Positions 26,227 through 34,923 of a stretch of 64,000 nucleotides of DNA are shown piece after piece (positions within the stretch are counted from its first letter, which is position 1; each line of letters starts with the position of its first letter). The position numbers and the translations under genes were made by a program. The notes beneath the pieces are model-generated. The model was given only the letters and a program-made list of their open reading frames with translations, was not told the DNA's origin and made no database searches. The stretch spans positions 1 through 64,000 of the forward strand of contig JAPKFB010000004.1 in assembly GCA_028821775.1 (NCBI GenBank). The letters are read 5' to 3'. The stretch comes from Roseibacillus sp. Lineage in GTDB: Bacteria > Verrucomicrobiota > Verrucomicrobiia > Verrucomicrobiales > Akkermansiaceae.

Positions 26227-27534
26227 TTAGCACTCGGTCCTCGCCACTTTTGGAGAGGGGAGATGGCGTGCCATGCGGGTGGCGAGGATCCAGCCGACGA
26301 GGATGGTGGCGAGGACGGGGGCGAAGGGGGTCCACTTGTGAGAGCCCACGAAGAGAGCAACGAGGAGGGCGGGGAGAAGGAGAGTGAGAATGAGAAAAGA
26401 GAAATTTCGCAGGAGTTTTGGAATGCTGGCAAGGAAAGCTGCCGTGATGGCGATGAGGCCAAGGAGGGCAATTTCTCCAGCAATGGTGAGGCGATGGTGA
26501 AGTTCGGTACCGTCGGGTCGGGGGAGGACATCGAAGGAGCTGATGATTTTCTGGAGGTGGTTGTGGCTGTCCCATGGAGAGGGATTATCCGCGCCCGCAT
26601 TGGTGAAGAGCGCACAGCGGGGAATGGTAGAGCCCCCGGAAATCCTGGTCTGCGGAATCTCGCTTTTGAGAACTGCGATCTCGGCCGAGATCTCTGCCCG
26701 TTGGGGGCGTTCGACGAGCTTCATCTGAAGTTGCCCAATCTCGTCAATTGGGATGATGGGGCCATCGCCGAGGCGGATGTGACGGCCGAGCTCGATCTTC
26801 ACGCGATCGGGAGGAATTTTGTAGTGGGCCATTGCGACGGCGAGGGGGAAGGAGGGGATGAGATAGTCATCCCAACGCACAAATTGGGGTGCGACTCCTT
26901 CGGCGCTCTCCTGAACGCGGAAGGAGAAGCGAATGTTTTGGGCTGCGGTGGCGGAGGGGGCATGCAGGACTCGGTTGACGCGGACCAAGGAGCCGAGTTC
27001 TCCATTGACGTTTGAGAGGGGGATCGCAGTGCGGCGAAGGTATTCGGGGATCGCCTCATGCTTGGGGAGGCGTTGCAGATCGACGGTGAGGACGGCGGTT
27101 TCGTAGAGGGCGAGGGATCGATCGAGGCTCGCGAGACGCCCCCAATGATAGAGATCATCCCCTTCCCAGGACATCGGTTGTTCGATGGCGGCGATTTTGC
27201 AGCCCACTTCGTGCATGTGCTTGAGGAGGGCGTGCCAATCAGTGGGCGAGGGCGGGTACGATTCGAGCACTTCGGTGGATTTTTCGTCAACCGGGATGTG
27301 AAAGTAGGGCTGCACCGCGCCTTCCTTCAGAGGGCGGACGAGGTGCACGCGAGAGATAGGCTGCGATTTATCGAGAACAAAATCCTGTCCGGAGCGGGTT
27401 TTGCTGAGGACGGTCTCGAAGAAGATCTCTTCCTTCTTGCGGAGCGGGTCCCAGTCATCGGCCAGAAACGCCACGCAGACGCCAGCCTCGAGAGCGAGGA
27501 CGGCGAGGATGATGCGAACGAGCCAGGGAGTCAT
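26227..27534 (-). CDS. CHASE2-like membrane sensor without an output domain
   Basis: A 435-residue membrane protein. One N-terminal helix (about 5-23) is followed by a large exported domain (about 30-345) and then three closely spaced helices (about 350-373, 377-397, 402-420). This is the exact topology of CHASE2 sensors. The exported domain shows the family pattern: DWHALLKHMHEVGCKIAAIE early, FPLAVAMAHYKIPPDRVKI, then GPIIPIDEIGQLQMKL. CHASE2 proteins normally carry a kinase or adenylate cyclase after the third helix; here the protein stops about 15 residues later. It is upstream of argB by 44 bases. The ligand and partner are unknown. Confidence 0.6.
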   Translation of the reverse strand: MTPWLVRIILAVLALEAGVCVAFLADDWDPLRKKEEIFFETVLSKTRSGQDFVLDKSQPISRVHLVRPLKEGAVQPYFHIPVDEKSTEVLESYPPSPTDWHALLKHMHEVGCKIAAIEQPMSWEGDDLYHWGRLASLDRSLALYETAVLTVDLQRLPKHEAIPEYLRRTAIPLSNVNGELGSLVRVNRVLHAPSATAAQNIRFSFRVQESAEGVAPQFVRWDDYLIPSFPLAVAMAHYKIPPDRVKIELGRHIRLGDGPIIPIDEIGQLQMKLVERPQRAEISAEIAVLKSEIPQTRISGGSTIPRCALFTNAGADNPSPWDSHNHLQKIISSFDVLPRPDGTELHHRLTIAGEIALLGLIAITAAFLASIPKLLRNFSFLILTLLLPALLVALFVGSHKWTPFAPVLATILVGWILATRMARHLPSPKVARTEC

Positions 27535-27611
27535 GTGTGGAAGCAGTGGGCGGTGAAAAAAGGCCGGGAGATCAGGGTTTGAGCGTCTGGATCCTGGCCC
27601 CGCAAGTCCGC

Positions 27612-28571
27612 TTAGTCGTCCTCGAGGGCTTTCTCCAGGATGGGGCGAAGAGAGGGTTCATATTGGGTGCCTTCGATCTGGGTCAGGAGAAGCCTGGCGC
27701 CGGTCGGGATGTGTTGGGCATACCAGTCGATTGTCTGATTGTGGAGGATATTGGCGTAGGCGCCGAGGGCCTGCATGAGGCGTTGGATGGCGCAGTCGCG
27801 GAGGAGTTCGGGGACAGGGCGCTCTTCGGAAATGTCCTCCCAGATGGCGAGGAGTTTTTCGTGCTCTTCCTCGGAGTGATTCAGGTAGGGATCGTAGATC
27901 AAGGAGGCGAGGTCGTACTCCTGACGGCCGAGACGCAGCCCCTGGAAGTCGATGATCCAAGCGTTGCCCTCATGGAGGATGATGTTCTGCGATTGGAAGT
28001 CGCGGTGGATGAGATTTCGGTGGGAGGCCCCGAGATTTTCGCGGAGCTTGATGAGGTGTTGGTCGGAGCGCATGGCGGTCCCGTCCAGGCCGAGGTGAGT
28101 TTCAACGAAGTTGTCGATGAAGTATTCCTGTTCCCACTCGTAGGTTTCCGCGCCAAAGGCGGGCGAGAGTTCGAGATCCTTGGGTGGGCGGGTGTAGAAG
28201 AGGCGGTCGAGTTGTTCGAGCGCGGAGCGGTAGTAGGGTTCACGTTCCTCCCAAGGCTGGTCGGCGATGGAGAGGAGGTCCACTTCGCCGAGGTCCTCGA
28301 CGAGGGCAATGTTGCGCCCCGGATTGTCATAGAGGACTTCGGGCACGTTGAGCTTGGCCTTCTTGAGAAAGCGCGCGACCGGAAGAAAGTAGCGGTTGTC
28401 TTTCCGATCGAGGGTGTAGTGAATCCCGATGAAGGAGGGGTGACCTTCAGCCTTGAGGCGGACGATGGTCCGCCCAGAGGCGCCACGCTTGATGGGCTCG
28501 AGGATGACTGAGTGGCCCGGGTCGAGTTTGAGGTGCGCGCGGACGGCGGTGAGGAGAGTGTCAGCAGCCAT
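27612..28571 (-). CDS. Aminoglycoside-phosphotransferase-family sugar kinase, AmgK-like
   Basis: A 319-residue kinase-fold protein of the APH family. LIHRDFQSQNIILHEGNAW holds the Brenner motif HxDxxxxN, and WIIDFQGLRLGRQEYDLAS has the metal-binding Asp. IALVEDLGEVDLLSI lies in the hinge. The closest known role is AmgK of Pseudomonas, an anomeric N-acetylmuramate/N-acetylglucosamine kinase in peptidoglycan salvage. This fits the immediate upstream neighbour, a MurU-type nucleotidyltransferase 61 bases away on the same strand. The start is ATG 28571. The assignment rests on pairing and family; the true sugar could differ. Confidence 0.75.
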   Translation of the reverse strand: MAADTLLTAVRAHLKLDPGHSVILEPIKRGASGRTIVRLKAEGHPSFIGIHYTLDRKDNRYFLPVARFLKKAKLNVPEVLYDNPGRNIALVEDLGEVDLLSIADQPWEEREPYYRSALEQLDRLFYTRPPKDLELSPAFGAETYEWEQEYFIDNFVETHLGLDGTAMRSDQHLIKLRENLGASHRNLIHRDFQSQNIILHEGNAWIIDFQGLRLGRQEYDLASLIYDPYLNHSEEEHEKLLAIWEDISEERPVPELLRDCAIQRLMQALGAYANILHNQTIDWYAQHIPTGARLLLTQIEGTQYEPSLRPILEKALEDD

Positions 28572-28632
28572 GGTGACGGTGTTCGGTTGTCAGGGTTGGG
28601 GTTGGGGTTGGGCGGCCGGGTCGCGGGAAAAT

Positions 28633-29541
28633 CTAGAGGTCAGCGTTGTGATGCGTGCCAGAGACTGGGATGGACGTGTAGACGATGCAGTTTGTCAATT
28701 GCGCACCGCTCTCAACTTGCGCATTTGGCCAGAGAATCGTGTTCAGAACCGCTGCATCGGCACCGATGGAGGCTCCGGGGCCGACCGCCGAGGCCTCCAC
28801 CATGGCGGTGGAGTGGAGGTGGGCTTCGGGGTGGAGGGCACCGCCGAGGCCTTGTTGGAGGTGAGCGGTGAGGTAGGATTCGCGGCTTCCAAGGTCAAGC
28901 CAGATGCCCTCGTCGCGAATGGAGGCTCCGAGAAGTTGTTCGCGAGCAAGCTCCAAGAAGGCGGGGATGACGGAAATTTTTTCGTGTGGTGGAATGCGAC
29001 TCAGGAAGCCGGGATCGATGCAATAGAGTCCGGTGAATTGATGCGTTCCGGGGGCGACCTCGAGCAATTGGTGGATGTCGGTCACCTGTTCGTCATGCAC
29101 GGCAATGTGTAGGGCGTGTCCGGTGGAGCGGATCGCAAGGGTTACGCTGCGATCCAAGTTGGTGTGGGTGGCGAGAAGGCGGTCGAGGTCGAGAGTGGTC
29201 AGGATGTCGCCGTTGTAGACCAGGATGGAGTCCTCCCCGATCCAGTCTTCGATATTTTTGATTCCGCCGCCGGTTTCGAGGAGAGTTGGTTCGTGGAAGA
29301 AGGTGAGGGGGGCGCCGCGATACTCGCCGGTGGGGAAGAGTTCGTCCCACTTTTCGGGGAGGTGGTGGGTGTTGATTGCGAACTCCTTGATTCCCGCAGC
29401 GAGACAGTGATCGAGAGCGTGGTGAATGAGCGGCCGGTGGAAGACGGGAATGAGCGGTTTGGGGAGGGCCTCGGTGAGCGGGCGGAGCCTGGTTCCCAGT
29501 CCCGCTCCGAGAAGAAATGCTTTGGTGATTGGCGCGCTCAC
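28633..29541 (-). CDS. NDP-sugar nucleotidyltransferase, MurU-like
   Basis: A 302-residue nucleotidyltransferase. The N-terminal signature AFLLGAGLGTRLRPLTEALPK is the nucleotide-binding loop, ETGGGIKNIEDW and VYNGDILTTLDL hold catalytic residues, and GIWLDLGSRESYLTAHL closes the core. About 60 C-terminal residues (HLHSTAMVEASAVGPGASIG and beyond) are hexapeptide-like, forming part of a left-handed beta helix absent from the short Pseudomonas MurU. Together with the kinase downstream this looks like the anabolic cell-wall recycling route MurNAc to MurNAc-1-P to UDP-MurNAc, which bypasses fosfomycin-sensitive MurA. A mannose-1-phosphate or glucose-1-phosphate enzyme is the alternative. The start is GTG 29541. 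Confidence 0.75.
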   Translation of the reverse strand: MSAPITKAFLLGAGLGTRLRPLTEALPKPLIPVFHRPLIHHALDHCLAAGIKEFAINTHHLPEKWDELFPTGEYRGAPLTFFHEPTLLETGGGIKNIEDWIGEDSILVYNGDILTTLDLDRLLATHTNLDRSVTLAIRSTGHALHIAVHDEQVTDIHQLLEVAPGTHQFTGLYCIDPGFLSRIPPHEKISVIPAFLELAREQLLGASIRDEGIWLDLGSRESYLTAHLQQGLGGALHPEAHLHSTAMVEASAVGPGASIGADAAVLNTILWPNAQVESGAQLTNCIVYTSIPVSGTHHNADL

Positions 29542-29680
29542 GCGAGAGGGGTGGCGGTTTCGGATTTCGGTTTCAAGCCTTTGTGCTCAAGAAGGCTCCC
29601 CCATTCGGGTCGGATTGGCTTGTGTGCGTGATTTCCGGGCTAATAATCCGCTTCCTCCCGCCATATGGGAGCCCCACCTG

Positions 29681-30674
29681 ATGAATGTGCGCCCTATTTT
29701 CACGGCCCTGTGCAGCACGCCGCTGGCTTTTGCTCTCCCGGAAGGATTCGAAATGAACACCTTCGCGGAGCCCTTCGAGGTCGATTACCCGACGGCGCTC
29801 ACCGCGGCGAGCGACGGGACGGTGTATGTCTCGGTGGACCACAATGGATCGCTCGGCAAGTTGCCCAAGATGGGGAAAATCGTCTCCTGCCGGGACACGG
29901 ATGGGGATGGCAAAGCGGACCAGTTTGTCGATTTTGTGGCGAGTGTGGACAGTCCCCGGGGCGGTCACTTTGTGGGGGACACGCTTTATCTGATTCATCC
30001 CCCTTTCCTGAGTTCGTTTCGGGATACGACGGGTGATGGGGTGGCGGATGAACACAAGGTGCTCCTGGAAAACATCGGATTTGGGCTGCGGCATCCCCGT
30101 GGATCGGACCACACCACCAACGGATGTCGGATGGGCATCGATGGCTGGCTCTACATCGCGGTGGGCGATTTCGGGATGGAAGGCACGAAGGGGACCGACG
30201 GGCGGGTGGTGATCCATCGGGGTGGCGCGGTGGCGCGAGATTGCGATGAGTGCCAAAGGAGATGTTTCACTGGGAAAGGAGCTCTTCACGCGAGCGGCTT
30301 GTGTGACCTGTCACGCAGTCGACTTGAAGGAAGTGCAGAAGGGGCCGTATCTTGGCTCAGCGGGAACGAAGTTCACGCGAGACTACTTGATTCAATCGGT
30401 GCTCGAGCCGGGCGCGGTGGTGGCTCCGGGATTCCAGACCGTGATGCTGAAAACCAGGAATCGGAAGAGCTACACCGGGTTTATCACCCAGGAACAGGAT
30501 GGGATGGTCGAGGTGCGCGATATCGCCGGGATGGTGAGCAAGGTCAAAGCCAGCGAGATCAAGTCGCGCAAGCAGCTGAGCTTCTCGATGATGCCGGTGG
30601 GACTGGTCGGCGGAATGACGACGGAGGAGTTTGCCGCCTTGATCGAGTATCTTGCGTCCTTGAAGGAGAAGTAG
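29681..30674 (+). pseudogene. PVC-type membrane-bound dehydrogenase/cytochrome c, internally deleted and frameshifted
   Basis: The 5' part (from ATG 29681) has a signal peptide and the first blades of a beta-propeller (LPEGFEMNTFAEPFEVDYPT, DTDGDGKADQFVDF, RDTTGDGVADEH, MGIDGWLYIAVGDFG), matching PVC membrane-bound dehydrogenase-domain proteins. It reads to about HRGGAVAR (near 30235). The next coding piece is in another frame (from about 30240 to TAG 30674) and is the C-terminal cytochrome c module of the same proteins: KGDVSLGKELFTRAACVTCHA with the CxxCH heme site, ending EYLASLKEK. Such proteins usually have around 1000 residues, so the middle several hundred codons are gone. A tandem GGTGGCGC duplication lies at the junction (30221-30236). 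No intact copy is in the window. Confidence 0.8.
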
Positions 30675-30714
30675 TCGGGGAGCCGGGTTAACGCTCTCTG
30701 CGTCCGGCCTTGGG

Positions 30715-31386
30715 TTAGTCTTCGGGAGTGAGGCCGATCACGAGATCCAGGTTGGCGGTCAGTTCGCCGGTTTTGGATTCCTTCAAGGGGTTGAAGGGGA
30801 CGGTGATCAGTTTCTGGAGGGCGGGATCGCCGATGCGCTTGTAGAGAAAGTCGGTGGCATTTTGTTTTTCACCCTCGATGTAGAGCTGGGTGGTGAGGAC
30901 GCGCTTGTTCTGGTAGGACACCGCAACGTGGATGTGCGGAGTACGGCCAGGGTAGCTGGGGGGCTTGATGGTGCGGAAGTAGTAGCGGCCCTTTGAGTCG
31001 GTGAGAAAGCGTCCGTAGCTTTGGAAATTCTTGTCGCGTTTCAGGGTCTTGCGCTCCTTAGTGTGGAGGTAGATGCCTTGGTTGTCGACTTGCCAGATTT
31101 CAATGAGGGCGTTGCGCACGGGCTGGCTTTTGGCGTCCATGACCACGCCGCCGAGGTGAGTCACTTCGCCGACTGCGGGAGTGATTTCGTTGTTCAGGAT
31201 GAGGAGATCGTTATCGGTATCGAGTGGAAGGGTGTCCGGGTAGAAGGGGCCTTCCGCATCCCTGGGGGTGAGGGTGAGAGCCTCTGCAAAGGCACCCGGT
31301 GCAGTGAAGAGAGCGGCAGATCCCGCGAGAGCGGTGCGGAGGAAGTTGCGGCGATGGCAATCAGGGCAGGATGGGTCGAGGTTCAT
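30715..31386 (-). CDS. Intradiol ring-cleavage dioxygenase-like protein (Tat-exported)
   Basis: A 223-residue protein with an N-terminal twin-arginine motif CHRRNFLRTALAG, so probably exported folded. The mature domain resembles protocatechuate 3,4-dioxygenase: LTPRDAEGPFYPDTLP, VVMDAKSQPVRNALIEIWQ, and the iron-ligand region GRYYFRTIKPPSYPGRTPHI with Tyr and His positions kept, followed by HVAV. It would open catechol-type rings using non-heme Fe(III). Exported intradiol enzymes of this kind are common in PVC genomes and are thought to act on plant or algal phenolics; the substrate is unknown. The start is ATG 31386. Confidence 0.85.
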   Translation of the reverse strand: MNLDPSCPDCHRRNFLRTALAGSAALFTAPGAFAEALTLTPRDAEGPFYPDTLPLDTDNDLLILNNEITPAVGEVTHLGGVVMDAKSQPVRNALIEIWQVDNQGIYLHTKERKTLKRDKNFQSYGRFLTDSKGRYYFRTIKPPSYPGRTPHIHVAVSYQNKRVLTTQLYIEGEKQNATDFLYKRIGDPALQKLITVPFNPLKESKTGELTANLDLVIGLTPED

Positions 31387-31467
31387 GGTTGTAGTGGTCT
31401 GGGGAATGAAACTCCGATCATGGGGAAAGGTCGCAGCTCGGAAAGAGGAATGTCGCAGGATTCGGAA

Positions 31468-32526
31468 TTAGCGCTTCCTTTCCATCAGGGCAAGGAGGGC
31501 CTGGCGGAAGGGAGAGGCCATGGGGAGCGCGGCCAGCGCCTGTGGGGAGTGGAATTGTTCGATTGAGTTGACCGGCTTGGGGGGGACTTGGGAAGTCGGG
31601 CATCGATGGATGTGGAGGGTGACGCGGTGATGGGTGATACTATACTTCCGAGTGGCGAGGTGAGGGAAGTCGGCCACTTGGTGGTGGGAACGTTCCGGAA
31701 GCTTCCAGAGACCGTTGCGGCGAGAACCGCCTTCCTGGGCGAGGAGGATCGAGCCGTTGCGCTTTTGAATGAAGAGAACATGTTCGATGACCTCCATGGT
31801 TTTGCGTTTTGGCTTCTTGGTCGGGAGGGAAGCGGGGTTGCGGGTGGAACAAAAGTCATGCACCGGACAGTCGAGGCAGGCGGGGACGCGGGCCGAACAA
31901 TGGGTCTGGCCAAGCTCCATGACGGCGGAATTGAAGGCGCGGGCATTCTGGGGCGGGACGAGGTTGTCCGCCCAGGACCAGAGTTGGTGTCGGGACTCCG
32001 TGGTGTCGATGGGGGCCCGATGGTTGAAGAGCCGGGTGAGGACGCGCGCAATGTTGGCGTCCACAATGGGGGTGGAGCGGTCGAAGGCAAAGGATGCGAC
32101 CGCGCCTGCGGTGTAGCGGCCAATGCCGGGGAGGGTTGCGAGAAGGATGGGATCGGAGGGAAACCGGCCGTTGTGTTCGGCGAGGACCACGCGGGCGGTC
32201 TTTTGCAGGTTGCGCACGCGGTTGTAGTAGCCGAGCCCTTCCCACTCGCGGAGGAGTTCTGCTTCGGAGGCGGTGGCGAGGGTGGCGAGGTCAGGGAAGG
32301 TGGCGAGAAAGCGTTCGAAGCGTCGGTTTTGCAGAACTGCGGCAACGGTGGTCTGCTGGAGCATGATCTCGGAAACGAGGATGGCGTAGGGATCGGTGGT
32401 GCGGCGCCAGGGGTAGTCCCTTCCCTGCTCATGGAACCACCCGAGGATGGCGCTGCGAAAGGCGCGGACATTCCGCAGAGGAGTTCGCTTGGCCATCGGC
32501 TTGTGCATGGCAACAACTTCGGACAT
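31468..32526 (-). CDS. mutY: A/G-specific adenine DNA glycosylase
   Basis: MutY removes adenine mispaired with 8-oxoguanine. The catalytic Glu lies in VSEIMLQQTTVAAV, the helix-hairpin-helix is LPGIGRYTAGAVASF, and the catalytic Asp lies in PIVDANIARVL. The iron-sulfur cluster spacing C-x6-C-x2-C-x5-C is intact in CSARVPACLDCPVHDFC. The C-terminal third is a NUDIX-like 8-oxoG reader (EGGSRRNGLWKLPERS). The length of 352 residues is normal. ATG 32526 is used, though ATG 32508 or 32496 are possible. It is divergent from rnhC. The window also holds mutM, its partner in the 8-oxoG repair system. Confidence 0.95.
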   Translation of the reverse strand: MSEVVAMHKPMAKRTPLRNVRAFRSAILGWFHEQGRDYPWRRTTDPYAILVSEIMLQQTTVAAVLQNRRFERFLATFPDLATLATASEAELLREWEGLGYYNRVRNLQKTARVVLAEHNGRFPSDPILLATLPGIGRYTAGAVASFAFDRSTPIVDANIARVLTRLFNHRAPIDTTESRHQLWSWADNLVPPQNARAFNSAVMELGQTHCSARVPACLDCPVHDFCSTRNPASLPTKKPKRKTMEVIEHVLFIQKRNGSILLAQEGGSRRNGLWKLPERSHHQVADFPHLATRKYSITHHRVTLHIHRCPTSQVPPKPVNSIEQFHSPQALAALPMASPFRQALLALMERKR

Positions 32527-32560
32527 TGCACAAGCGAGGTCGAACCCCGAAAGTGAGGTT

Positions 32561-33484
32561 GTGGCACTGACGACGTATACGCAGGTGATCGGGGTAGCGG
32601 ATGTGGAAAAGCTGCGCGGGATTCTGGAACGCGATGGCTACGAGTTTTCCGAGAAGCCCTACGCTCACTATTCGGCGAAGAGGGGAAAGCTCAGCGTGAC
32701 GGTTTATGAGAAAGGGCCCAAGGTGCTGGTGCAGGGGAAGGAGACGGAGGACTTTGTGAAATTCACGCTGGAGCCGGAAATTCTGGGGGAGGCGCGATTG
32801 GGTTATGAGGAGGTGCACAATCCGGAGATGTTCGAGCCTCACTTTGGAATCGATGAGAGCGGGAAGGGGGACTTTTTCGGCCCCCTCGTGATTGCGGGGG
32901 CCTACACCGACGGGGAGAGCACGCGGACTCTCATCGATGCGGGAGTGATGGACTCCAAACGGGTGAGTTCGGCGGCCCGCATCGGGGCCTTGTCGGGGGT
33001 GATTCGCAGGACGCGCGGGGTGACCACTGCGGTGGTGGCGATCGGTCCGGAGCGCTACAACGAGATTTACGGTCGTATCAATAACCTCAATGAGGTGCTT
33101 GCATGGGGCCACGCGAAGGTTATCGAAAAGTTATCTGGAGCGGTGCCGACTTGTCGGCGGGCCCTGAGCGACCAGTTTGCGAATCCCCGAGTCTTGCAAC
33201 GCGCGCTTGAGCGGCAGGGGGTAGACATCGAGTTGGAGCAGCGAACGAAGGGGGAGAGCGATGTAGCGGTGGCAGCGGCTTCCATCATTGCGCGCGAAGC
33301 CTATGTGAGATGGATCGAGCGGGCAAGTGAACAGTGGAATGTCTCCTTGGCTTTGGGCGCGGGAGCGCCGGTCGTGGAAGCCGGAAAACAATATGTGAAA
33401 ATGCATGGAGTCGGAGAATTGAGCAGAGTCGCCAAGCTTCACTTCAAGACCACAAACCAGGTGACTGGCGGGAATTATGAGTGA
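32561..33484 (+). CDS. rnhC: Ribonuclease HIII
   Basis: RNase HIII degrades RNA in RNA-DNA hybrids. The N-terminal TBP-like substrate domain (TTYTQVIGVADVEKLRGIL, then YSAKRGKLSVTVYEKGPK) distinguishes it from RNase HII. The catalytic core begins GIDESGKGDFFGPLVIAG (Asp and Glu of the DEDE set) and continues VMDSKRVSSAARI and KGESDVAVAAASIIAREAY. From GTG 32561 it has 307 residues. An ATG at 32507 is also in frame but would overlap mutY, and the added residues are not family-like. RNase HIII is less widespread than HII; whether HII is also present cannot be judged here. Confidence 0.92.
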   Translation: MALTTYTQVIGVADVEKLRGILERDGYEFSEKPYAHYSAKRGKLSVTVYEKGPKVLVQGKETEDFVKFTLEPEILGEARLGYEEVHNPEMFEPHFGIDESGKGDFFGPLVIAGAYTDGESTRTLIDAGVMDSKRVSSAARIGALSGVIRRTRGVTTAVVAIGPERYNEIYGRINNLNEVLAWGHAKVIEKLSGAVPTCRRALSDQFANPRVLQRALERQGVDIELEQRTKGESDVAVAAASIIAREAYVRWIERASEQWNVSLALGAGAPVVEAGKQYVKMHGVGELSRVAKLHFKTTNQVTGGNYE

Positions 33485-33558
33485 GTTGTTATTGTCAACT
33501 TTTTTGGCGTTACAAGAGACGCGCGCTGTGGTGAGTATGACTGGGAAGAGCGCTATTT

Positions 33559-33888
33559 ATGTCTACGATTACTAAACGAGATCTGGTGGTTCGGATCAGC
33601 AATGAAACGGGGTTGACGCAGAGTCAGGTTTTTGACGTGGTTCAAAAGACGCTTGATGCCGTCACCCTCGAATTGGCTCAAGGGAACGCGGTGGTGATGC
33701 GCAATTTTGGAACTTTCGAAGTTCGTCAAACGAAGGCCAAGGTGGGACGTAATCCGAAAGACCCAAGCAAGGATGTCCCTATCCCTCCCCGGGCGGTGGT
33801 GAAGTTCAAGCCCGGTAAGGAAATGAAGGAAAGGGTCGCCAGGATTCTTCCGGTGATCCAGCAAAGAGGAACTCTCAGTCCTGACTAG
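33559..33888 (+). CDS. HU/IHF family DNA-binding protein
   Basis: A 109-residue bacterial histone-like protein that bends DNA and compacts the nucleoid. The N-terminus TITKRDLVVRISNETGLTQS and the core VVMRNFGTFEVRQTKAKVGR followed by NPKDP are the typical HU/IHF dimer body and the start of the DNA-binding arm. VVKFKPGKEMKERV is the C-terminal helix region. It carries about 15 residues beyond the usual 90-95. ATG 33559 has GGAAGAG at a good distance upstream. It lies 74 bases after rnhC on the same strand. HU and IHF cannot be told apart here. Confidence 0.92.
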   Translation: MSTITKRDLVVRISNETGLTQSQVFDVVQKTLDAVTLELAQGNAVVMRNFGTFEVRQTKAKVGRNPKDPSKDVPIPPRAVVKFKPGKEMKERVARILPVIQQRGTLSPD

Positions 33889-34303
33889 GAGTCAAACAGC
33901 CCTGATCTGATGGATGATCGTTGAAAGAATGGAGCGCTGATTGGGTTGCCAATCGATGGAGGATCGCTTCATACCAGCGCCACATTTACTGACGCACCTA
34001 GCCTCATCTCAAGCTTGATGCACTCCTAGCTGCGCTCGCGCAAATCGACCTTACACAACCGAACGGAGGGCCAAGTGAAGTGGGCCCGCCTGCCCAGGGG
34101 CAGGCGCGGTGACGTTCCAGGGTGCAATCTCCAGTTCGATGGCCGGAGTGATTTCCGGGAGCTCTGCGATCGTGGATTGTGGGGCCGAGACCGGAGCTGA
34201 GTCGGAAGTGATCGGATTGAAGGTTGGCGATCTTGTTGGAGGACTCCCGCGAAGTCTTTTGCGGGTGATTGTCAGCGGGTGTGGGGTTTGGTAGGATGCG
34301 GCC
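33889..34303. other. Gene-free stretch between the HU gene and rlpA
   Basis: No convincing protein is encoded. A perfect 8-bp hairpin, CGCCTGCC-CAGG-GGCAGGCG (34087-34106), is present but has no T-run on either strand. A 61-codon frame from GTG 34109 lacks a ribosome-binding site and any family likeness. The promoter of rlpA should lie here. Confidence 0.4.
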
Positions 34304-34807
34304 ATGGGGAAGTACTTCTGGTTGGCGATGATCCCGGTCCTGCTCGTCTCGTGTGGTGGGGGCGGGCACAAGGGTTATCTGGCGAGGTCCTACACTGTGA
34401 AGGGAATCCGCTATCATCCGCTCAGCGTGGCTCAGGCGCTCAGGTATCGGGAGACGGGGATCGCTTCGTGGTATGACGAGAGCAGCTTCCTGGGTTTCAA
34501 ACGAGGGAATACCTCGCTGGGTGAAAAGGTGGGGCGCTTTGATGTGAGCGGAGCGCACAAGACCCTGCCACTGCCATGCCGGGTGAAGGTTACTAATCTC
34601 GAGAATGGCAAGTCGCTGAAATTGCGGCTCAACGATCGCGGCCCCTTTGTGGTCGGCCGCATCATCGATCTCACTCCTCGGGCCGCGAAGAAGCTCGGCT
34701 TCAAGGGGAAGGGGCTCACGCGGGTGAGGGTGGAGTGCCTGAGCGTGGGGGACGGCAAATACAAGAAGAAGCGGAGCAAAGGAATTCCGCTGGTCCCCTT
34801 TCTCTGA
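34304..34807 (+). CDS. rlpA: RlpA-like septal ring lipoprotein (double-psi beta-barrel)
   Basis: A 167-residue lipoprotein: the signal peptide ends in the lipobox VLLVSC. The RlpA domain is clear, with ETGIASWYDESSFLGFKRGN, SGAHKTLPLPCRVKVTNLEN and LRLNDRGPFVVGRIIDLTPR followed by AAKKLGF, the catalytic surface of the double-psi beta-barrel. In Pseudomonas RlpA is a lytic transglycosylase acting on denuded septal glycan. The SPOR domain usual at the C-terminus is absent, replaced by a short basic tail (KYKKKRSKGIP). ATG 34304 has a TAGGA element 9-10 bases upstream. The gene precedes thrB on the same strand. Confidence 0.9.
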   Translation: MGKYFWLAMIPVLLVSCGGGGHKGYLARSYTVKGIRYHPLSVAQALRYRETGIASWYDESSFLGFKRGNTSLGEKVGRFDVSGAHKTLPLPCRVKVTNLENGKSLKLRLNDRGPFVVGRIIDLTPRAAKKLGFKGKGLTRVRVECLSVGDGKYKKKRSKGIPLVPFL

Positions 34808-34923
34808 GCCGCGTTCACGGGGCCAAGGTCCACGGTCCGAAACTATGGGCAGGGGGCTCCGTCCCTAAATCGCGCTGGTGCCCACTGGGAAAAGCTGTTA
34901 GGAGCAGCGCCCCTCTCGGCGAA

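Noticed and set aside
29542-29680. Riboswitch or regulatory RNA between murU-like and the PVC pseudogene
   Set aside because: No recognisable conserved aptamer core or strong hairpin; ordinary divergent spacer.
34087-34106. Perfect 8-bp hairpin before rlpA as terminator
   Set aside because: No T-run on either strand and more than 190 bases from the HU stop; left as an unexplained hairpin.
34109-34294. 61-codon plus frame upstream of rlpA
   Set aside because: GTG start without ribosome-binding site, no homology, low-information sequence.
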